DNA of 64,000 bases from Sinorhizobium fredii NGR234 (GTDB lineage Bacteria > Pseudomonadota > Alphaproteobacteria > Rhizobiales > Rhizobiaceae): positions 1,488,001 to 1,552,000 of the forward strand of contig NC_012587.1 of NCBI RefSeq assembly GCF_000018545.1. The letters run 5' to 3'. The first letter of the stretch is position 1. Each line of letters opens with the position of its first letter. The notes under the pieces are model-generated. The model saw nothing but the letters and a program-made list of their open reading frames with translations, did not search any database and was not told the DNA's origin. Both the position numbers and the translations under genes were made by a program. Positions 28,535 through 38,060 of the stretch are shown here, in pieces.

Positions 28535-29200
28535 TCAGTGGGCCGGGCGGCCCGCCTTCATCTGTGCGATTTCGCGCAGCGCATTGGTCAGCACTTCGAC
28601 CGATTGCGCCCCCATCACCGCATATTGCTCTTCGATGATGAAGCAGGGAACGCCGGTTACGCCGATTTCCCGGGCCATGTCGATTTCCTGCCTGACGGCG
28701 TCCTTGTCGGCATCCGAGGAAAAAAGCGCGGCAATGACCGGCCGGTCCAGGCCCGCCTGTTCGGCAATGTCGAGCAGAACGGCGTGATCGCCCACGTTCC
28801 TCCCTTCCTCGAAATTCGCCTTGAAGAGCAGCCGTACGGTCTCGGCCTGAGCAGCCGTGCCGCTGGTAGCCGCCCAGCGGATGAGGCGATGCGCGTCGAG
28901 CGTGTTCGGGCTGATTTCGACGGCATCGAAATTGAAGGCAATGCCGGCCTCTCTGCCGAGATCCTCGAGCATCTGATGCGCGCGGTCGACGGCATCCTGC
29001 CCGCCGAGCTTTGCGGCAAGGTGGCGTTTGTGATCGACGCCTTCCGGCGGCAGATCGGGATTGAGCTGATAGGGGCGCCACTGGATGGCGACATCGACCT
29101 CGCCTGCGACATTGGCGATCGCCTGGTCGAGCCGGTTCTTGCCGAGATAACACCACGGGCAGACGACGTCCGAGACGATATCGATATTGACGGTTTCCAT
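28535..29200 (-). CDS. DsbA family oxidoreductase (FrnE-like)
   Basis: Thioredoxin-fold protein of the DsbA/FrnE/2-hydroxychromene-2-carboxylate isomerase group, 221 aa. The motif VVCPWCYLGKNRL (residues about 13-25) gives the CPWC redox active site; GVTGVPCFIIEEQYAVMGAQS (about 178-198) holds the cis-proline loop and the region that contacts substrate. No signal peptide is visible, so it is probably cytoplasmic, where FrnE-like proteins act in stress-linked disulfide exchange. It is alone on the minus strand; a palindromic repeat lies directly upstream. Confidence 0.88.
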   Translation of the reverse strand: METVNIDIVSDVVCPWCYLGKNRLDQAIANVAGEVDVAIQWRPYQLNPDLPPEGVDHKRHLAAKLGGQDAVDRAHQMLEDLGREAGIAFNFDAVEISPNTLDAHRLIRWAATSGTAAQAETVRLLFKANFEEGRNVGDHAVLLDIAEQAGLDRPVIAALFSSDADKDAVRQEIDMAREIGVTGVPCFIIEEQYAVMGAQSVEVLTNALREIAQMKAGRPAH

Positions 29201-29225
29201 GGTGGCGGCCTTTCTGTTTCCCTAC

Positions 29226-29328
29226 TGCATGTCTCCTTGAATCGCCGTCGATTTAAGGACAAAAACATGCAGCAATTCAAAGTTCTACAGCGACCTTTGC
29301 ACGTCTGATAAGACGCACGGCGCTGTAG
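29226..29328. repeat. Palindromic intergenic repeat, copy 1 (RIME-like)
   Basis: Two adjoining inverted repeats. The first spans 29226-29271, from TGCATGTCTCCTT to AAGGACAAAAACATGCA. The second spans 29285-29328, from CTACAGCG to CGCTGTAG with internal complementarity. The same compound structure recurs at 59854-59954 and in part at 60964-61006. The organisation resembles the intergenic mosaic elements reported in Sinorhizobium; assignment to a named family is from memory and unverified. Confidence 0.8.
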
Positions 29329-29393
29329 CAGCCACATAGGCCGACCGGCCGCTTGTTTCAATGCGTTACCAAAAAGGAACCAGGATACCCCGC

Positions 29394-31208
29394 TTACTGC
29401 ACCCGCTCGTCCCACCAGGTCGGCAGTTGATAGCCGTAGAGCGGCACGGCCGAGGGGCGGCCGATATGCTTCCAGCGGGCGATCCATTGTTCGTCGAGGT
29501 GATAAAGCGGCACGACATAGGCGTTGCTGACCAGCAGCCGATCATGGGCGCGTACGGCGGCGGTGAAGTCCTCGGGCGTGCGCGCCTGTAGGATGTTGTT
29601 GATCAGCTTGTCGACGTCCTTGTCGGCAACGCCGGCGAAGTTGGAGCTGCCTTGGCGATCACGCGAAACGGACCCCCAATAGGATATCTGCTCGGCGCCC
29701 GGCGATAGCGACGATGGATAGGACTTGATGATCACGTCGTAGTCGAAGGATTGGCTGCGCAGCTGGTATTGGGAATCGTCGACGGTGCGAACCGTTGCGA
29801 CGATGCCGAGCGGCGCGAGGAAGCGCTGGTAGGCCAGCGCGATCTTCTCCTGGCCGGCATTCTGGCTCATGATCTCGAAGGCGAGCGGCGTGCCCTTGGC
29901 GTCGACCATCTTGCCGTCCTTGATCGAATAGCCGGCCTCGCGAAGCAGCGTCACCGCTTCCCGCAATACGTTGCGGTCGCGGCCGGAGCCGTCCGTGACC
30001 GGCAGCCGATAGGTCCCGTCGAGGATGGCCGGGTTGATCTTCTCCCTGACGTCTCCCAGCAGACCGAGTTCACGGTCGTCGGCCGCGGCGCCCAGGAAGG
30101 AGAGCGACGAGTTCTGCCAGTAGCTCTGGGTGCGGGTATAGGCGCCGTCGAACAGGTTCTTGTTGACCCATTCGAAATCGAAGACGAGGGCGAGGCCCTG
30201 CCGGAGCTTGACGTTGTTGAACATCGGCCTGCGGGTGTTGAAGACGAAGCCCAGCATGCCGGAGGGCGTTTTCTGCTTGAAGCTCTCCTTGATCACGTCG
30301 CCGGTGCGAACGGCGGGAAAATCGTAGCCGCGAGCCCATTTGGTGGCGCTGCCTTCCGGATAGAGGTCGACCTCGCCCTTCTTGAAGGCTTCGAAAAGCG
30401 TGTTCTCCTGGAGGAAATATTCGACCGAAATCTCGTCGTAGTTGTCGACGCCGATCTTCGACGGCAGTTCCTTGCCCCAATAGTCGGGATTGCGGCGATA
30501 GATGATCCGCTCGCCCGGTCTCACTTCAGCGACGCGGTAGGGGCCGGAACCGAGCGGCGGCTCGAGCGTCGTCCGGTCGAACGCCTCGACATTGATGGCG
30601 TGCTTCGGCATCACCGGCGAAAGCGCCAGCAATAGCGGGAATTCGCGGTCGGCATCCTCCTTCAAGGTGAAACGAACGCTGCGGTCGCCGACCTTCTCCA
30701 TCTTGGCGACCTTCGACAACCGATTGCTGAAAGGTGCGCGTCCCTTGTCGCGCAGCAGTTCGAATGTGAAGATCACGTCCTCGACAGTCACCGGCTGGCC
30801 GTCGGCCCAGCGCGCCTTGGGATTGAGATTGAACTGGATGAAGGTGCGATCGTCGTCCCACTCGACCGATTCCGCGAGCAGCCCGTACATGGTGAAAGGT
30901 TCGTCCTGGGAGCGCTGCATCAGCGATTCGTAGACCAGGTTTCCGAACCCCGGATCCCACATTCCCCGTGCGGTCGTGCGCATGCTCTTCAGGATGAAGG
31001 GATTGAGGCTGTCGAAGGTGCCGACCACGCCATAGGAGACCTTGCCGCCCTTCTTGACGTCCGGATTGACGTAGGGGAAGTGTTTGAAATCGGCCGGTAG
31101 GGCCGGCTCGCCATGCATGGAGATGGCGTGCAAGGGTGCGGCGGCGGCTTCATTGGCCAATAGGCTGGTCGCCAGAAGCATGACCAGGCCGGATAGAACT
31201 GCGCGCAA
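29394..31208 (-). CDS. Extracellular solute-binding protein, family 5 (peptide/YejA-like)
   Basis: Periplasmic receptor of an oligopeptide-type ABC importer, 604 aa as annotated. A Sec signal peptide (LSGLVMLLATSLLANEAAAA) precedes the mature domain, which shows HGEPALPADFKHFPYVNPD and GTFDSLNPF near the start, typical of the YejA subgroup (microcin C/peptide uptake). TTG at 31206-31208 is chosen because GGGAGG lies 5 nt upstream; an ATG further upstream at 31256 would add 16 residues before the signal sequence. The permease and ATPase partners are not adjacent; it stands alone between the DsbA-like gene and ialB, so its partner transporter is unknown. Confidence 0.86.
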   Translation of the reverse strand: MRAVLSGLVMLLATSLLANEAAAAPLHAISMHGEPALPADFKHFPYVNPDVKKGGKVSYGVVGTFDSLNPFILKSMRTTARGMWDPGFGNLVYESLMQRSQDEPFTMYGLLAESVEWDDDRTFIQFNLNPKARWADGQPVTVEDVIFTFELLRDKGRAPFSNRLSKVAKMEKVGDRSVRFTLKEDADREFPLLLALSPVMPKHAINVEAFDRTTLEPPLGSGPYRVAEVRPGERIIYRRNPDYWGKELPSKIGVDNYDEISVEYFLQENTLFEAFKKGEVDLYPEGSATKWARGYDFPAVRTGDVIKESFKQKTPSGMLGFVFNTRRPMFNNVKLRQGLALVFDFEWVNKNLFDGAYTRTQSYWQNSSLSFLGAAADDRELGLLGDVREKINPAILDGTYRLPVTDGSGRDRNVLREAVTLLREAGYSIKDGKMVDAKGTPLAFEIMSQNAGQEKIALAYQRFLAPLGIVATVRTVDDSQYQLRSQSFDYDVIIKSYPSSLSPGAEQISYWGSVSRDRQGSSNFAGVADKDVDKLINNILQARTPEDFTAAVRAHDRLLVSNAYVVPLYHLDEQWIARWKHIGRPSAVPLYGYQLPTWWDERVQ

Positions 31209-31538
31209 CTTCACCTCCCGTAGGATTGGACGGTCCGATTCCCGGCACGTTACCAATGCGCAGGGATATTTCCAACAAGGCAGCGGGGAGACCGCTGTGC
31301 GGAGCCGCCGTGATCATCGCAGCCTTGCGATGCCTTGCGCGCCTCGCAGCCGATTTCCGGCGTCGTCGAGCTAAAAAATGCAAGGAAACACTGGATAAAC
31401 GGCACAAGCCAATGTAACAGGTGTTTCCGGAATCGGGGCCATTCAAAAGCCTCATTTGGCCAACAGGACAACGGCGGCTGACGATACTCACCAGCGGAAC
31501 GGCTGTTCCGTGGCCGGTTTTCAGGAGACGGAATTACA

Positions 31539-32162
31539 ATGATCTTCAAGTCGAACTTCACCAAACGGGCGGGAATGGCAGCGCTGGCGCTCTCCGTAGC
31601 GGCAGCCGGCGCGCCGGGCATCGCATCTGCACAGCAGGGCAAGCCCCCGCAGGGTTGGTTCAAGGTTTGCACGAAGCAGGAAGACAACGACGTTTGCATC
31701 GTCCAGAACCTGCTCACCGCCAACAATGGTCAGCTCATCACCGCCGTCGGCCTCATCACCGTCTCCGGCAAGGTCAACCGCAAGGTCCTGCAGGTTTCCG
31801 TCCCCTCCGCGCGCATGATCCCGCCGGGCGTCCAGATGCAGATCGACGGCGCCAAGGGCGTCAAGCTCGACTACGCCATCTGCATGCCGGACAAGTGCGT
31901 TGCCGAGGCGCCGCTCTCCGACGCGCTCATCGCCAACCTGAAGAAGGGCAATGAAGTCATCTTCACGTCGGTCAATTTCCAGCGCGCCCCCAACCCGATC
32001 AAGATGACGCTGGAAGGCTTCACGGGTGTATTCGACGGCGAGCCGATCGAACAGTCGCAGCTCGAAGAGCGTCAGCGCCTGCTGCAGGAAGAAATGCAGA
32101 AGAAGGCGGAAGACGCCCGCAAGAAGCTGGAAGAGGCACAGAAGGCTGCGAAGCAGCAGTAA
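31539..32162 (+). CDS. Invasion-associated locus B (IalB) family periplasmic protein
   Basis: Secreted protein of 207 aa related to Bartonella IalB. A signal peptide (residues 1-31, ending GIASAQQ) precedes a domain with paired cysteines: WFKVCTKQEDNDVCIVQN near residue 45 and YAICMPDKCVAEAPLS near 115, consistent with two disulfides. The C-terminus (about residues 170-207) is a charged helix, QSQLEERQRLLQEEMQKKAE, likely a coiled coil. Function outside pathogens is unknown; the family is widespread in non-pathogenic Rhizobiales. The region before it (282 bp) holds its promoter; a terminator follows. Confidence 0.87.
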   Translation: MIFKSNFTKRAGMAALALSVAAAGAPGIASAQQGKPPQGWFKVCTKQEDNDVCIVQNLLTANNGQLITAVGLITVSGKVNRKVLQVSVPSARMIPPGVQMQIDGAKGVKLDYAICMPDKCVAEAPLSDALIANLKKGNEVIFTSVNFQRAPNPIKMTLEGFTGVFDGEPIEQSQLEERQRLLQEEMQKKAEDARKKLEEAQKAAKQQ

Positions 32163-32186
32163 TCGCTTCGCTTCCAAGATTGAAGA

Positions 32187-32213
32187 GCGCCCGGTGATCA
32201 GCCGGGCGTTTCT
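32187..32213 (+). terminator. Intrinsic terminator downstream of ialB
   Basis: Stem CGCCCGG (32188-32194) with CCGGGCG (32202-32208) and an 8-base loop, followed by TTTCTC. It begins 25 bp after the ialB-like stop codon. Confidence 0.75.
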
Positions 32214-32319
32214 CGTTGGGGAGCCCGCGGCGGATAAGAAAAGGTGCGAACGGTTTCCCATCCGCACCTTGCGCATTCAATTTTCCGTCTGACTTCGGTT
32301 CAGTCGGAACCTCGATCGC

Positions 32320-32649
32320 CTAATGGCGATAGTCGGCCCTCGGCCGGTAATGCCCCGCATCCGCCTTTTCGAACAGGACATCGACCTGGGTGTGGCGGAT
32401 CGGCTGGTCGCTTTCGTCCGACACGAGGTTCTGTTCCGAGACATAGGCGACATATTCGCTTTCGTCGTTCTCGGCGAACAGATGATAGAAGGGCTGGTCC
32501 TTGCTCGGCCTGATCTCCTGGGGAATCGAGTTCCACCATTCCTCGGTGTTCGCATATTCCGGATCGACGTCGAAGATGACGCCTCGAAACGGAAAGAACC
32601 GATGGCGAACGATCTGCCCGATCTCGAATTTCGCGTTTCTCTGTTTCAT
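32320..32649 (-). CDS. hspQ: Heat shock protein HspQ (YccV, hemimethylated DNA-binding fold)
   Basis: Small protein of the HspQ/YccV family; in E. coli it binds hemimethylated oriC-type DNA and acts as a Lon-protease specificity enhancer. The 109-aa product shows the family pattern GQIVRHRFFPFRGVIFDVDPEY (residues about 10-31), WWNSIP, QPFYHLFAENDESEYVAYVSEQNL. The ATG at 32647-32649 is chosen over in-frame codons upstream because AAAGGA lies 11 nt before it and the resulting length is standard. It is downstream of and codirectional with glnA, separated by the glnA terminator. Confidence 0.88.
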   Translation of the reverse strand: MKQRNAKFEIGQIVRHRFFPFRGVIFDVDPEYANTEEWWNSIPQEIRPSKDQPFYHLFAENDESEYVAYVSEQNLVSDESDQPIRHTQVDVLFEKADAGHYRPRADYRH

Positions 32650-32747
32650 GACGCAACACATCCTTTCAGACCATATCTGGGTTGTCGCATGTGGAACATC
32701 AATAGGCGCGCAAACCTCCCGACTAAGCACCCCTGCTGTCGCATTTG

Positions 32748-32780
32748 AGAAAAGGCGGGCTTCCATCGAAACCCGCCTTT
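32748..32780 (-). terminator. Intrinsic terminator of glnA (minus strand)
   Basis: Nine-base stem between 32751-32759 and 32772-32780 with a 12-base loop; read on the minus strand it is followed by TCTCAAAT after the T-rich end of the stem (CCGCCTTTTCTC). It lies 40 bp past the glnA stop. Confidence 0.8.
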
Positions 32781-32820
32781 CACTCTCATCCCGATTGGAC
32801 CAGCCGCATCGACCCCGCCA

Positions 32821-34230
32821 TCAGGCGGAGTAGTACATGTCGTACTCGACCGGATGCGGGGTCATCTCGAAGCGCATGACTTCCTGCATCTTGAGTTCGA
32901 TGAACGAGTCGATCTGGTCGTCGTCGAAGACGCCGCCGGCGGTCAGGAACTTGCGGTCCTTGTCGAGGCTTTCGAGGGCTTCGCGCAGGCTGCCGCAAAC
33001 CGTCGGGATCTTCTTCAGTTCCTTCGGCGGCAGGTCGTAGAGGTCCTTGTCCATTGCCTTGCCGGGATGCAGCTTGTTCTTGATGCCGTCGAGGCCGGCC
33101 ATCAGCATCGCGGCGAAGGCGAGGTAGGGGTTGGCGGTCGGATCCGGGAAGCGGACTTCGACGCGCTTTGCCTTCGGGTTGCTGCCGAACGGAATACGGC
33201 AGGAGGCCGAGCGGTTGCGGGCCGAATAGGCGAGCAGAACCGGCGCCTCGTAGCCCGGGACGAGACGCTTGTAGGAGTTCGTCGACGGGTTGGTGAAGGC
33301 ATTCAGCGCCTTGGCGTGCTTGATGATGCCGCCGATGAAGTAGAGGCAGGTTTCGGACAACCCGGCATATTCGTCACCAGCGAAGGTCGGCTTGCCGTCC
33401 TTCCAGATCGACAGATGAACGTGCATGCCCGAACCGTTGTCGCCGAAAACCGGCTTCGGCATGAAGGTCGCGGTCTTGCCGTAGGCATTGGCAACCTGGT
33501 GCACGACGTATTTGTAGATCTGCATCTTGTCGGCGTTGCGGACGAGCGCGTCGAACTTGACGCCGAGCTCGTGCTGGGCGGCAGCCACCTCGTGGTGGTG
33601 CTTTTCGACCGTGACGCCCATTTCGGCAAGCACCGTCAGCATTTCGGAGCGCATGTCCTGGCAGCTGTCGACCGGCGGAACAGGGAAGTATCCGCCCTTG
33701 ATGCGCGGACGGTGACCGAGGTTGCCGGTCTCGTAGTCCGTGTCGTCGTTCGAGGGCAGTTCGGAGCTGTCGAGCTTGAAGCCGGTGTTGTACGGGTCGG
33801 CCTTGTACTTGACGTCGTCGAACACGAAGAATTCGGCCTCGGGGCCGACGAAGACGGTGTCGCCGATGCCCGACGCCTTGAGGTAGGCCTCGGCCTTCTT
33901 CGCCGTGCCGCGCGGATCGCGATTGTAGGCTTCGCCGGAAACCGGATCGAGAATATCGCAGACGATGACCATGGTGGACTGTGCGAAGAACGGGTCCATA
34001 TGGGCCGTTTCCGGATCGGGCATCAGCACCATGTCGGACTCGTTGATGGCCTTCCAGCCGGCGATCGAAGAACCGTCGAACATCACGCCGTCGGCGAACA
34101 TGTCCTCGTCGACCACGGCGATGTCCATCGTCACGTGCTGCAGCTTGCCCTTCGGATCGGTAAAGCGCAGGTCGACAAACTTGATGTCGTTGTCCTTGAT
34201 CTGCTTCAGAATTTCACTGGCAGTCGTCAT
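32821..34230 (-). CDS. glnA: Glutamine synthetase type I
   Basis: ATP-dependent synthesis of glutamine from glutamate and ammonium; dodecameric GSI-beta enzyme. The 469-aa product carries the GS signatures [17 protein letters not shown] (about residues 50-66), [34 protein letters not shown] (about 264-279) and [10 protein letters not shown]. The adenylylation tyrosine lies in [12 protein letters not shown] (near residue 400), so GlnE-type control is expected. ATG at 34228-34230 gives [18 protein letters not shown], the rhizobial GlnA start. It follows glnB by 93 bp on the minus strand; both are likely transcribed from the glnB sigma-54 promoter, with a possible own promoter in the gap. Confidence 0.96.
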   Translation of the reverse strand: MTTASEILKQIKDNDIKFVDLRFTDPKGKLQHVTMDIAVVDEDMFADGVMFDGSSIAGWKAINESDMVLMPDPETAHMDPFFAQSTMVIVCDILDPVSGEAYNRDPRGTAKKAEAYLKASGIGDTVFVGPEAEFFVFDDVKYKADPYNTGFKLDSSELPSNDDTDYETGNLGHRPRIKGGYFPVPPVDSCQDMRSEMLTVLAEMGVTVEKHHHEVAAAQHELGVKFDALVRNADKMQIYKYVVHQVANAYGKTATFMPKPVFGDNGSGMHVHLSIWKDGKPTFAGDEYAGLSETCLYFIGGIIKHAKALNAFTNPSTNSYKRLVPGYEAPVLLAYSARNRSASCRIPFGSNPKAKRVEVRFPDPTANPYLAFAAMLMAGLDGIKNKLHPGKAMDKDLYDLPPKELKKIPTVCGSLREALESLDKDRKFLTAGGVFDDDQIDSFIELKMQEVMRFEMTPHPVEYDMYYSA

Positions 34231-34323
34231 TGTTTGCAATTCCCTGTGTGAGATGACGCAGTTGGAAAATCGGGGCCGGGCGGTCCCCAGGATCGGATGG
34301 GGGGTATCGGACGGGTCAGTCAA

Positions 34324-34701
<378 letters not shown>

Positions 34702-34721
34702 TTACCCGCTCGCGTTCCAGT

Positions 34722-34739
34722 ATGCATGTAGCGTGCCAA
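34722..34739 (-). promoter_or_regulatory. Sigma-54 promoter of glnB-glnA
   Basis: Read on the minus strand the site is TTGGCACG-N4-ATGCAT: the -24 GG (34736-34737) and -12 GC (34724-34725) are separated by exactly 10 bases, and it matches the consensus TTGGCACG-N4-TTGCA with one mismatch. It is about 60 bp upstream of the glnB start. NtrC-activated glnB promoters are known in rhizobia; no convincing NtrC binding pair was identified by eye, though a weak GCACC/AGGC half-site lies near 34916-34930. Confidence 0.82.
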
Positions 34740-35009
34740 TTTTATAGGGGGATGATGTGACGAGTGGGAAATTTCACCCGATCACGTCGAGCCCGTCCGG
34801 CACCACCTTCCGATCAGCACTGCTACTCTGCCTATTTTTTATGAGGATTCATCAGCCAGAACGCACTTTCCCCAGGCGATCGCCACGGTTTCATGCGCGA
34901 AGCCTGTTATTTGAGCACCAATAATAGGCAAATGCATAATAAGTCATCATATGGCATTGTCCGGATGCGCCTCTTGTCTGTCAGGCTGGAGCGCGCTTAG
35001 ATCAGTGCC
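34740..35009 (+). other. Divergent intergenic region between glnB and nnr
   Basis: Together with the glnB leader this makes a 347-bp gap (34663-35009). Apart from the glnB sigma-54 site it holds an AT-rich stretch around 34905-34955 that is a plausible place for the nnr promoter and for upstream activator sites. No small gene or RNA was recognised. Confidence 0.5.
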
Positions 35010-36485
35010 ATGCACGATGCGCTTCAAGATATGCTGGTAACGCCGAACGAGATGGCGGCGATCGACAAGGACGCAGCCGATTCCGGCATCGACAGCTTCT
35101 CGTTGATGCGCTCGGCGGGGATGGCGGTGTCGGCCGCCGCCCTCCGGCTGTTTCCGACCGCTTCGCGCTTCGTCGTCCTCTGCGGCCCGGGCAACAATGG
35201 CGGAGATGGCTATATCGCCGCGGAAGCCTTGGCGGAAAGCGGCGCGCAGGTTGCGTTGTTCTCGCTGGGGGACCCCAGCAAGCTCCGGGGTGACGGGGCC
35301 AAGGCCCGCAGCGCCTGCCGGCTTGCGGTCGTGGATATCGGAACGTACGAGCCTAAATCGGGTGATGTCGTCGTCGACGCGCTGTTCGGGGCAGGGCTGG
35401 CGCGCGATTTGCCGAATTCAGCGCAAGACGTCGTCAGAAGGGTGGACGCGAGCCGGATACCGGTACTGGCGGTCGATCTGCCTTCCGGCATCGACGGCCG
35501 CACCGGGGAGGTGCGCGGCGCAAGCTTCACCGCCGCGCATACGGTCACTTTCATAGCGCCGAAGTCCGGGCATGTGCTGATGCCGGGACGTGCGCTGAGC
35601 GGCGCGCTCGAGGTCTTCGATATCGGCATCCCGGCTCGGTTGGTGGCGGCGCGGGCAAGCGACCTGCGGATCAACGGGCCGGCCATCTGGAAACAATATG
35701 CCGGTGGTCTCGAAGCGGGCACGCATAAATACAAGCGCGGTCACCTTGCCGTCCTTTCGGGAGGGCCGGCGTCCACGGGTGCGGCGCGGTTGTCGGCAGC
35801 GGTCGGTCTGGTCGGCGGGGCAGGGCTCGTCACGCTCGGCTCCCCGCCGGAGGCAATGGCCGTCAACGCTTCGCACCTGACGGCCATCATGCTCAAGGAA
35901 ATCGGCAGTGCCGCCGATCTCGGCGAATGGCTGCAGGACAAGCGAGTCATTGCCTTCGTGCTTGGCCCGGGATTCGGCGTCGGCAAGAAGGCGAGGGACT
36001 TCGCCCTGATGCTTTGCGACCGAGCCCTGGTTCTCGATGCCGACGGGATGAGTTCCTTTCAGCAGGCAAGGGAGGAACTGTTTGAAAAGATCGCAGCAAG
36101 TGGCGGCCAGGTCGTCATGACGCCGCACGAAGGTGAGTTTGCGCGTCTCTTTCCGGAGGTCGCCGCGGATGCTTCGCTTTCCAAGATCGAAAAGGCACAG
36201 GCCGCGGCGAGCCTCAGCCATGCGGTTATCGTCTACAAGGGACCCGACACCGTCGTGGCGGCGCCTTCGGGCCGCGCCGTCGTCAATGTGAATGCGCCGC
36301 CCTGGCTTGCCACTGCGGGGTCGGGCGACGTGTTGGCCGGGATCATCGGAGCGCATCTCGCGCAGGGCTTTCCAGCCTTCGAAGCGGCCGCCGCCGCGGT
36401 CTGGCGGCACGGCGAGGCGGGGAACCGCGCCGGCCGTTCTGCGACGGCCGAAACGCTTGCCCAAAGCATTCCGCCGCTCACCTGA
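35010..36485 (+). CDS. nnr: Bifunctional NAD(P)H-hydrate epimerase / ADP-dependent NAD(P)H-hydrate dehydratase
   Basis: Repairs hydrated NAD(P)H: the N-terminal YjeF_N domain epimerises the R and S forms, the C-terminal domain dehydrates S-NAD(P)HX using ADP or ATP. In the 491-aa product the epimerase motif CGPGNNGGDGYIAAEAL sits at residues about 57-73 and DALFGAGLARDLPN near 123. The dehydratase has KYKRGHLAVLSGG (about 242), VMTPHEGEFARLFPE (about 369) and AGSGDVLAGIIGAHLAQG (about 437-454). The long N-terminal lead MHDALQDMLVTPNEM is typical. Monocistronic and convergent with gpt (16 bp between the stops). Confidence 0.94.
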   Translation: MHDALQDMLVTPNEMAAIDKDAADSGIDSFSLMRSAGMAVSAAALRLFPTASRFVVLCGPGNNGGDGYIAAEALAESGAQVALFSLGDPSKLRGDGAKARSACRLAVVDIGTYEPKSGDVVVDALFGAGLARDLPNSAQDVVRRVDASRIPVLAVDLPSGIDGRTGEVRGASFTAAHTVTFIAPKSGHVLMPGRALSGALEVFDIGIPARLVAARASDLRINGPAIWKQYAGGLEAGTHKYKRGHLAVLSGGPASTGAARLSAAVGLVGGAGLVTLGSPPEAMAVNASHLTAIMLKEIGSAADLGEWLQDKRVIAFVLGPGFGVGKKARDFALMLCDRALVLDADGMSSFQQAREELFEKIAASGGQVVMTPHEGEFARLFPEVAADASLSKIEKAQAAASLSHAVIVYKGPDTVVAAPSGRAVVNVNAPPWLATAGSGDVLAGIIGAHLAQGFPAFEAAAAAVWRHGEAGNRAGRSATAETLAQSIPPLT

Positions 36486-36501
36486 AGCGGCGGCTGCGGT
36501 G

Positions 36502-36999
36502 TCAGCCGCGCGTCCCCTTGGCGATCGGTTCCTGATAGGTAAAGCCCATGTCCCAGGGGAAATAAATCCAGGTATCCTGACTCACTTCGGTCACGAACGT
36601 GTCGACCAGCGGGCGGCCCTTCGGCTTGGCGTAGACGGCCGCGAAATGCGCCTTGGGCAGCATGGCGCGGACTTCGGCGGCCGTCTTGCCGGTGTCGGTG
36701 AGGTCGTCGACGATCAGCACGCCTTCGCCACCGTCCTTGGCGATCTCCGGCGCGATGCCCTTGAGCACCTTCATCTGCCCCTGCGTATCGTAGTCGTGAT
36801 AGGAGGCGATGCAGACGGTCTCGATCATGCGGATATTGAGTTCCCGGCTGATGATCGCCGCCGGCACCAGGCCGCCACGGGTGATGCAGACCATGGCGCG
36901 CCATTCCTGCCCGTTGTCAGCGAGCCGCCAGGCAAGCGCCCGCGCGTCGCGGTGGAACTGGTCCCAGGATACGGGAAAGGCTTTTTCGGGAAGAGACAT
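36502..36999 (-). CDS. gpt: Xanthine phosphoribosyltransferase
   Basis: Purine salvage enzyme converting xanthine, and guanine, to the nucleotide with PRPP. The 165-aa protein shows [16 protein letters not shown] (residues about 39-54) and the PRPP-binding signature [15 protein letters not shown] (about 91-105). YFPWDMGF near the C-terminus is the purine-ring region of the Gpt family. The ATG at 36997-36999 gives [18 protein letters not shown], close to enterobacterial Gpt starts; upstream in-frame codons lack a ribosome-binding site. Confidence 0.93.
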   Translation of the reverse strand: MSLPEKAFPVSWDQFHRDARALAWRLADNGQEWRAMVCITRGGLVPAAIISRELNIRMIETVCIASYHDYDTQGQMKVLKGIAPEIAKDGGEGVLIVDDLTDTGKTAAEVRAMLPKAHFAAVYAKPKGRPLVDTFVTEVSQDTWIYFPWDMGFTYQEPIAKGTRG

Positions 37000-37140
37000 G
37001 TGACGCGCTCCGATAGATGCTCGTGTAGGGTTGGGAAGCGTTCGTGCGGCGCTCCCGCGTTGGCGAATGCAATAGCGGCAAGGAAGCCCGCAGCGCAAGA
37101 GCTTGCAAATGCCGGCATCTGACCGGGATGTGGACCGCGC

Positions 37141-37896
37141 CTAGCCGCCCTGGCGGGAGCGCGAGATCGCTTCGATCATGGCGATGACATCGGCTTCGGC
37201 GGCAGCAAGCTCCGCTTCGTCGCGGCCGCGGATGACGATATCGGTCGAGAAGGTCTTGCCGTCGAATTTCGGATAGGACCCGATGTTCGTTTCGGGATGG
37301 TGTTTTTGCACCTCGGTCAGGGGCGTGCCGATATCCCCTTCGCCGAAGGGCGAGCGCACCGTTCGCGACAGGACCGGAGTTCCGGTCTCAAGGCTGGGCA
37401 GCAGGCCGTCGAGCATCGCCTGGAACACCTGCGGTACCCCGGCCATGACGTAGACATTGCCCATCCTGAAGCCGGGGGCGGTCGACACCGGGTTGGCGAT
37501 GTGGTCGGCCCCGACCGGCATCCGCGCCATCCGCTTGCGGGCCTCGGTAAACTCCATGCCGCGCCGCTCATACATCGCGCCCAGCAAATGCATCGCCTTG
37601 GGATCGTGGACGCACGCGACGCCGAACGCCTTCGACATCGCGTCGGCGGTGATGTCGTCGTGCGTCGGGCCGATGCCGCCGGAGGTGAAGACATGGTCGT
37701 AGCGGCCGCGCAGCGCATTGACGGCCTCGACGATCGCTTCCTCGTCGTCGGCGACGATCCGAACCTCGCGCAGATCGATACCGACCATCGTCAGCATGTC
37801 GGCAAGGTGGCCGATGTTCTTATCCTTGGTCCGGCCGGAGAGAAGCTCGTCGCCGATGGCGAGCATGGCAGCGGTGACAACACTGGGCCTGGTCAT
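37141..37896 (-). CDS. CinA-type molybdopterin-binding domain protein
   Basis: Stand-alone MoCF-biosynthesis/CinA N-terminal domain protein, 251 aa. [19 protein letters not shown] (residues about 9-27) and [18 protein letters not shown] (about 70-87) are the signature pair of CinA and MoeA/MogA-like domains. The C-terminal nicotinamide-nucleotide amidase part of full CinA is absent, as in many alphaproteobacterial paralogues; the short form has been linked to ADP-ribose or NAD-derivative hydrolysis in other bacteria. It is divergent from wrbA with a 164-bp gap. Its true substrate is unknown. Confidence 0.85.
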   Translation of the reverse strand: MTRPSVVTAAMLAIGDELLSGRTKDKNIGHLADMLTMVGIDLREVRIVADDEEAIVEAVNALRGRYDHVFTSGGIGPTHDDITADAMSKAFGVACVHDPKAMHLLGAMYERRGMEFTEARKRMARMPVGADHIANPVSTAPGFRMGNVYVMAGVPQVFQAMLDGLLPSLETGTPVLSRTVRSPFGEGDIGTPLTEVQKHHPETNIGSYPKFDGKTFSTDIVIRGRDEAELAAAEADVIAMIEAISRSRQGG

Positions 37897-37939
37897 TTTG
37901 CGCTCCGGAATGGTTCGGATCGTTCAACACGATCTGCTT

Positions 37940-37962
37940 ACTGTTGAAAAAGACTGAACAGT
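37940..37962. promoter_or_regulatory. Inverted repeat upstream of wrbA (possible operator)
   Basis: ACTGTT (37940-37945) and AACAGT (37957-37962) form an inverted repeat with an 11-base spacer in the divergent gap between the CinA-type gene and wrbA. A second, shorter palindrome (GACTG-AA-CAGTC) overlaps its right arm at 37952-37963. The spacing suits a dimeric regulator; no regulator is known from the window. Confidence 0.35.
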
Positions 37963-38060
37963 CTGTCGACCGGTCCCGTTCTGGCAACAGCATGCGATTT
38001 GATAAATCTTGCCGGCCGCGGCGATCAAGCGGAATTGCCGGACATCGAAGGAGATTTTCT

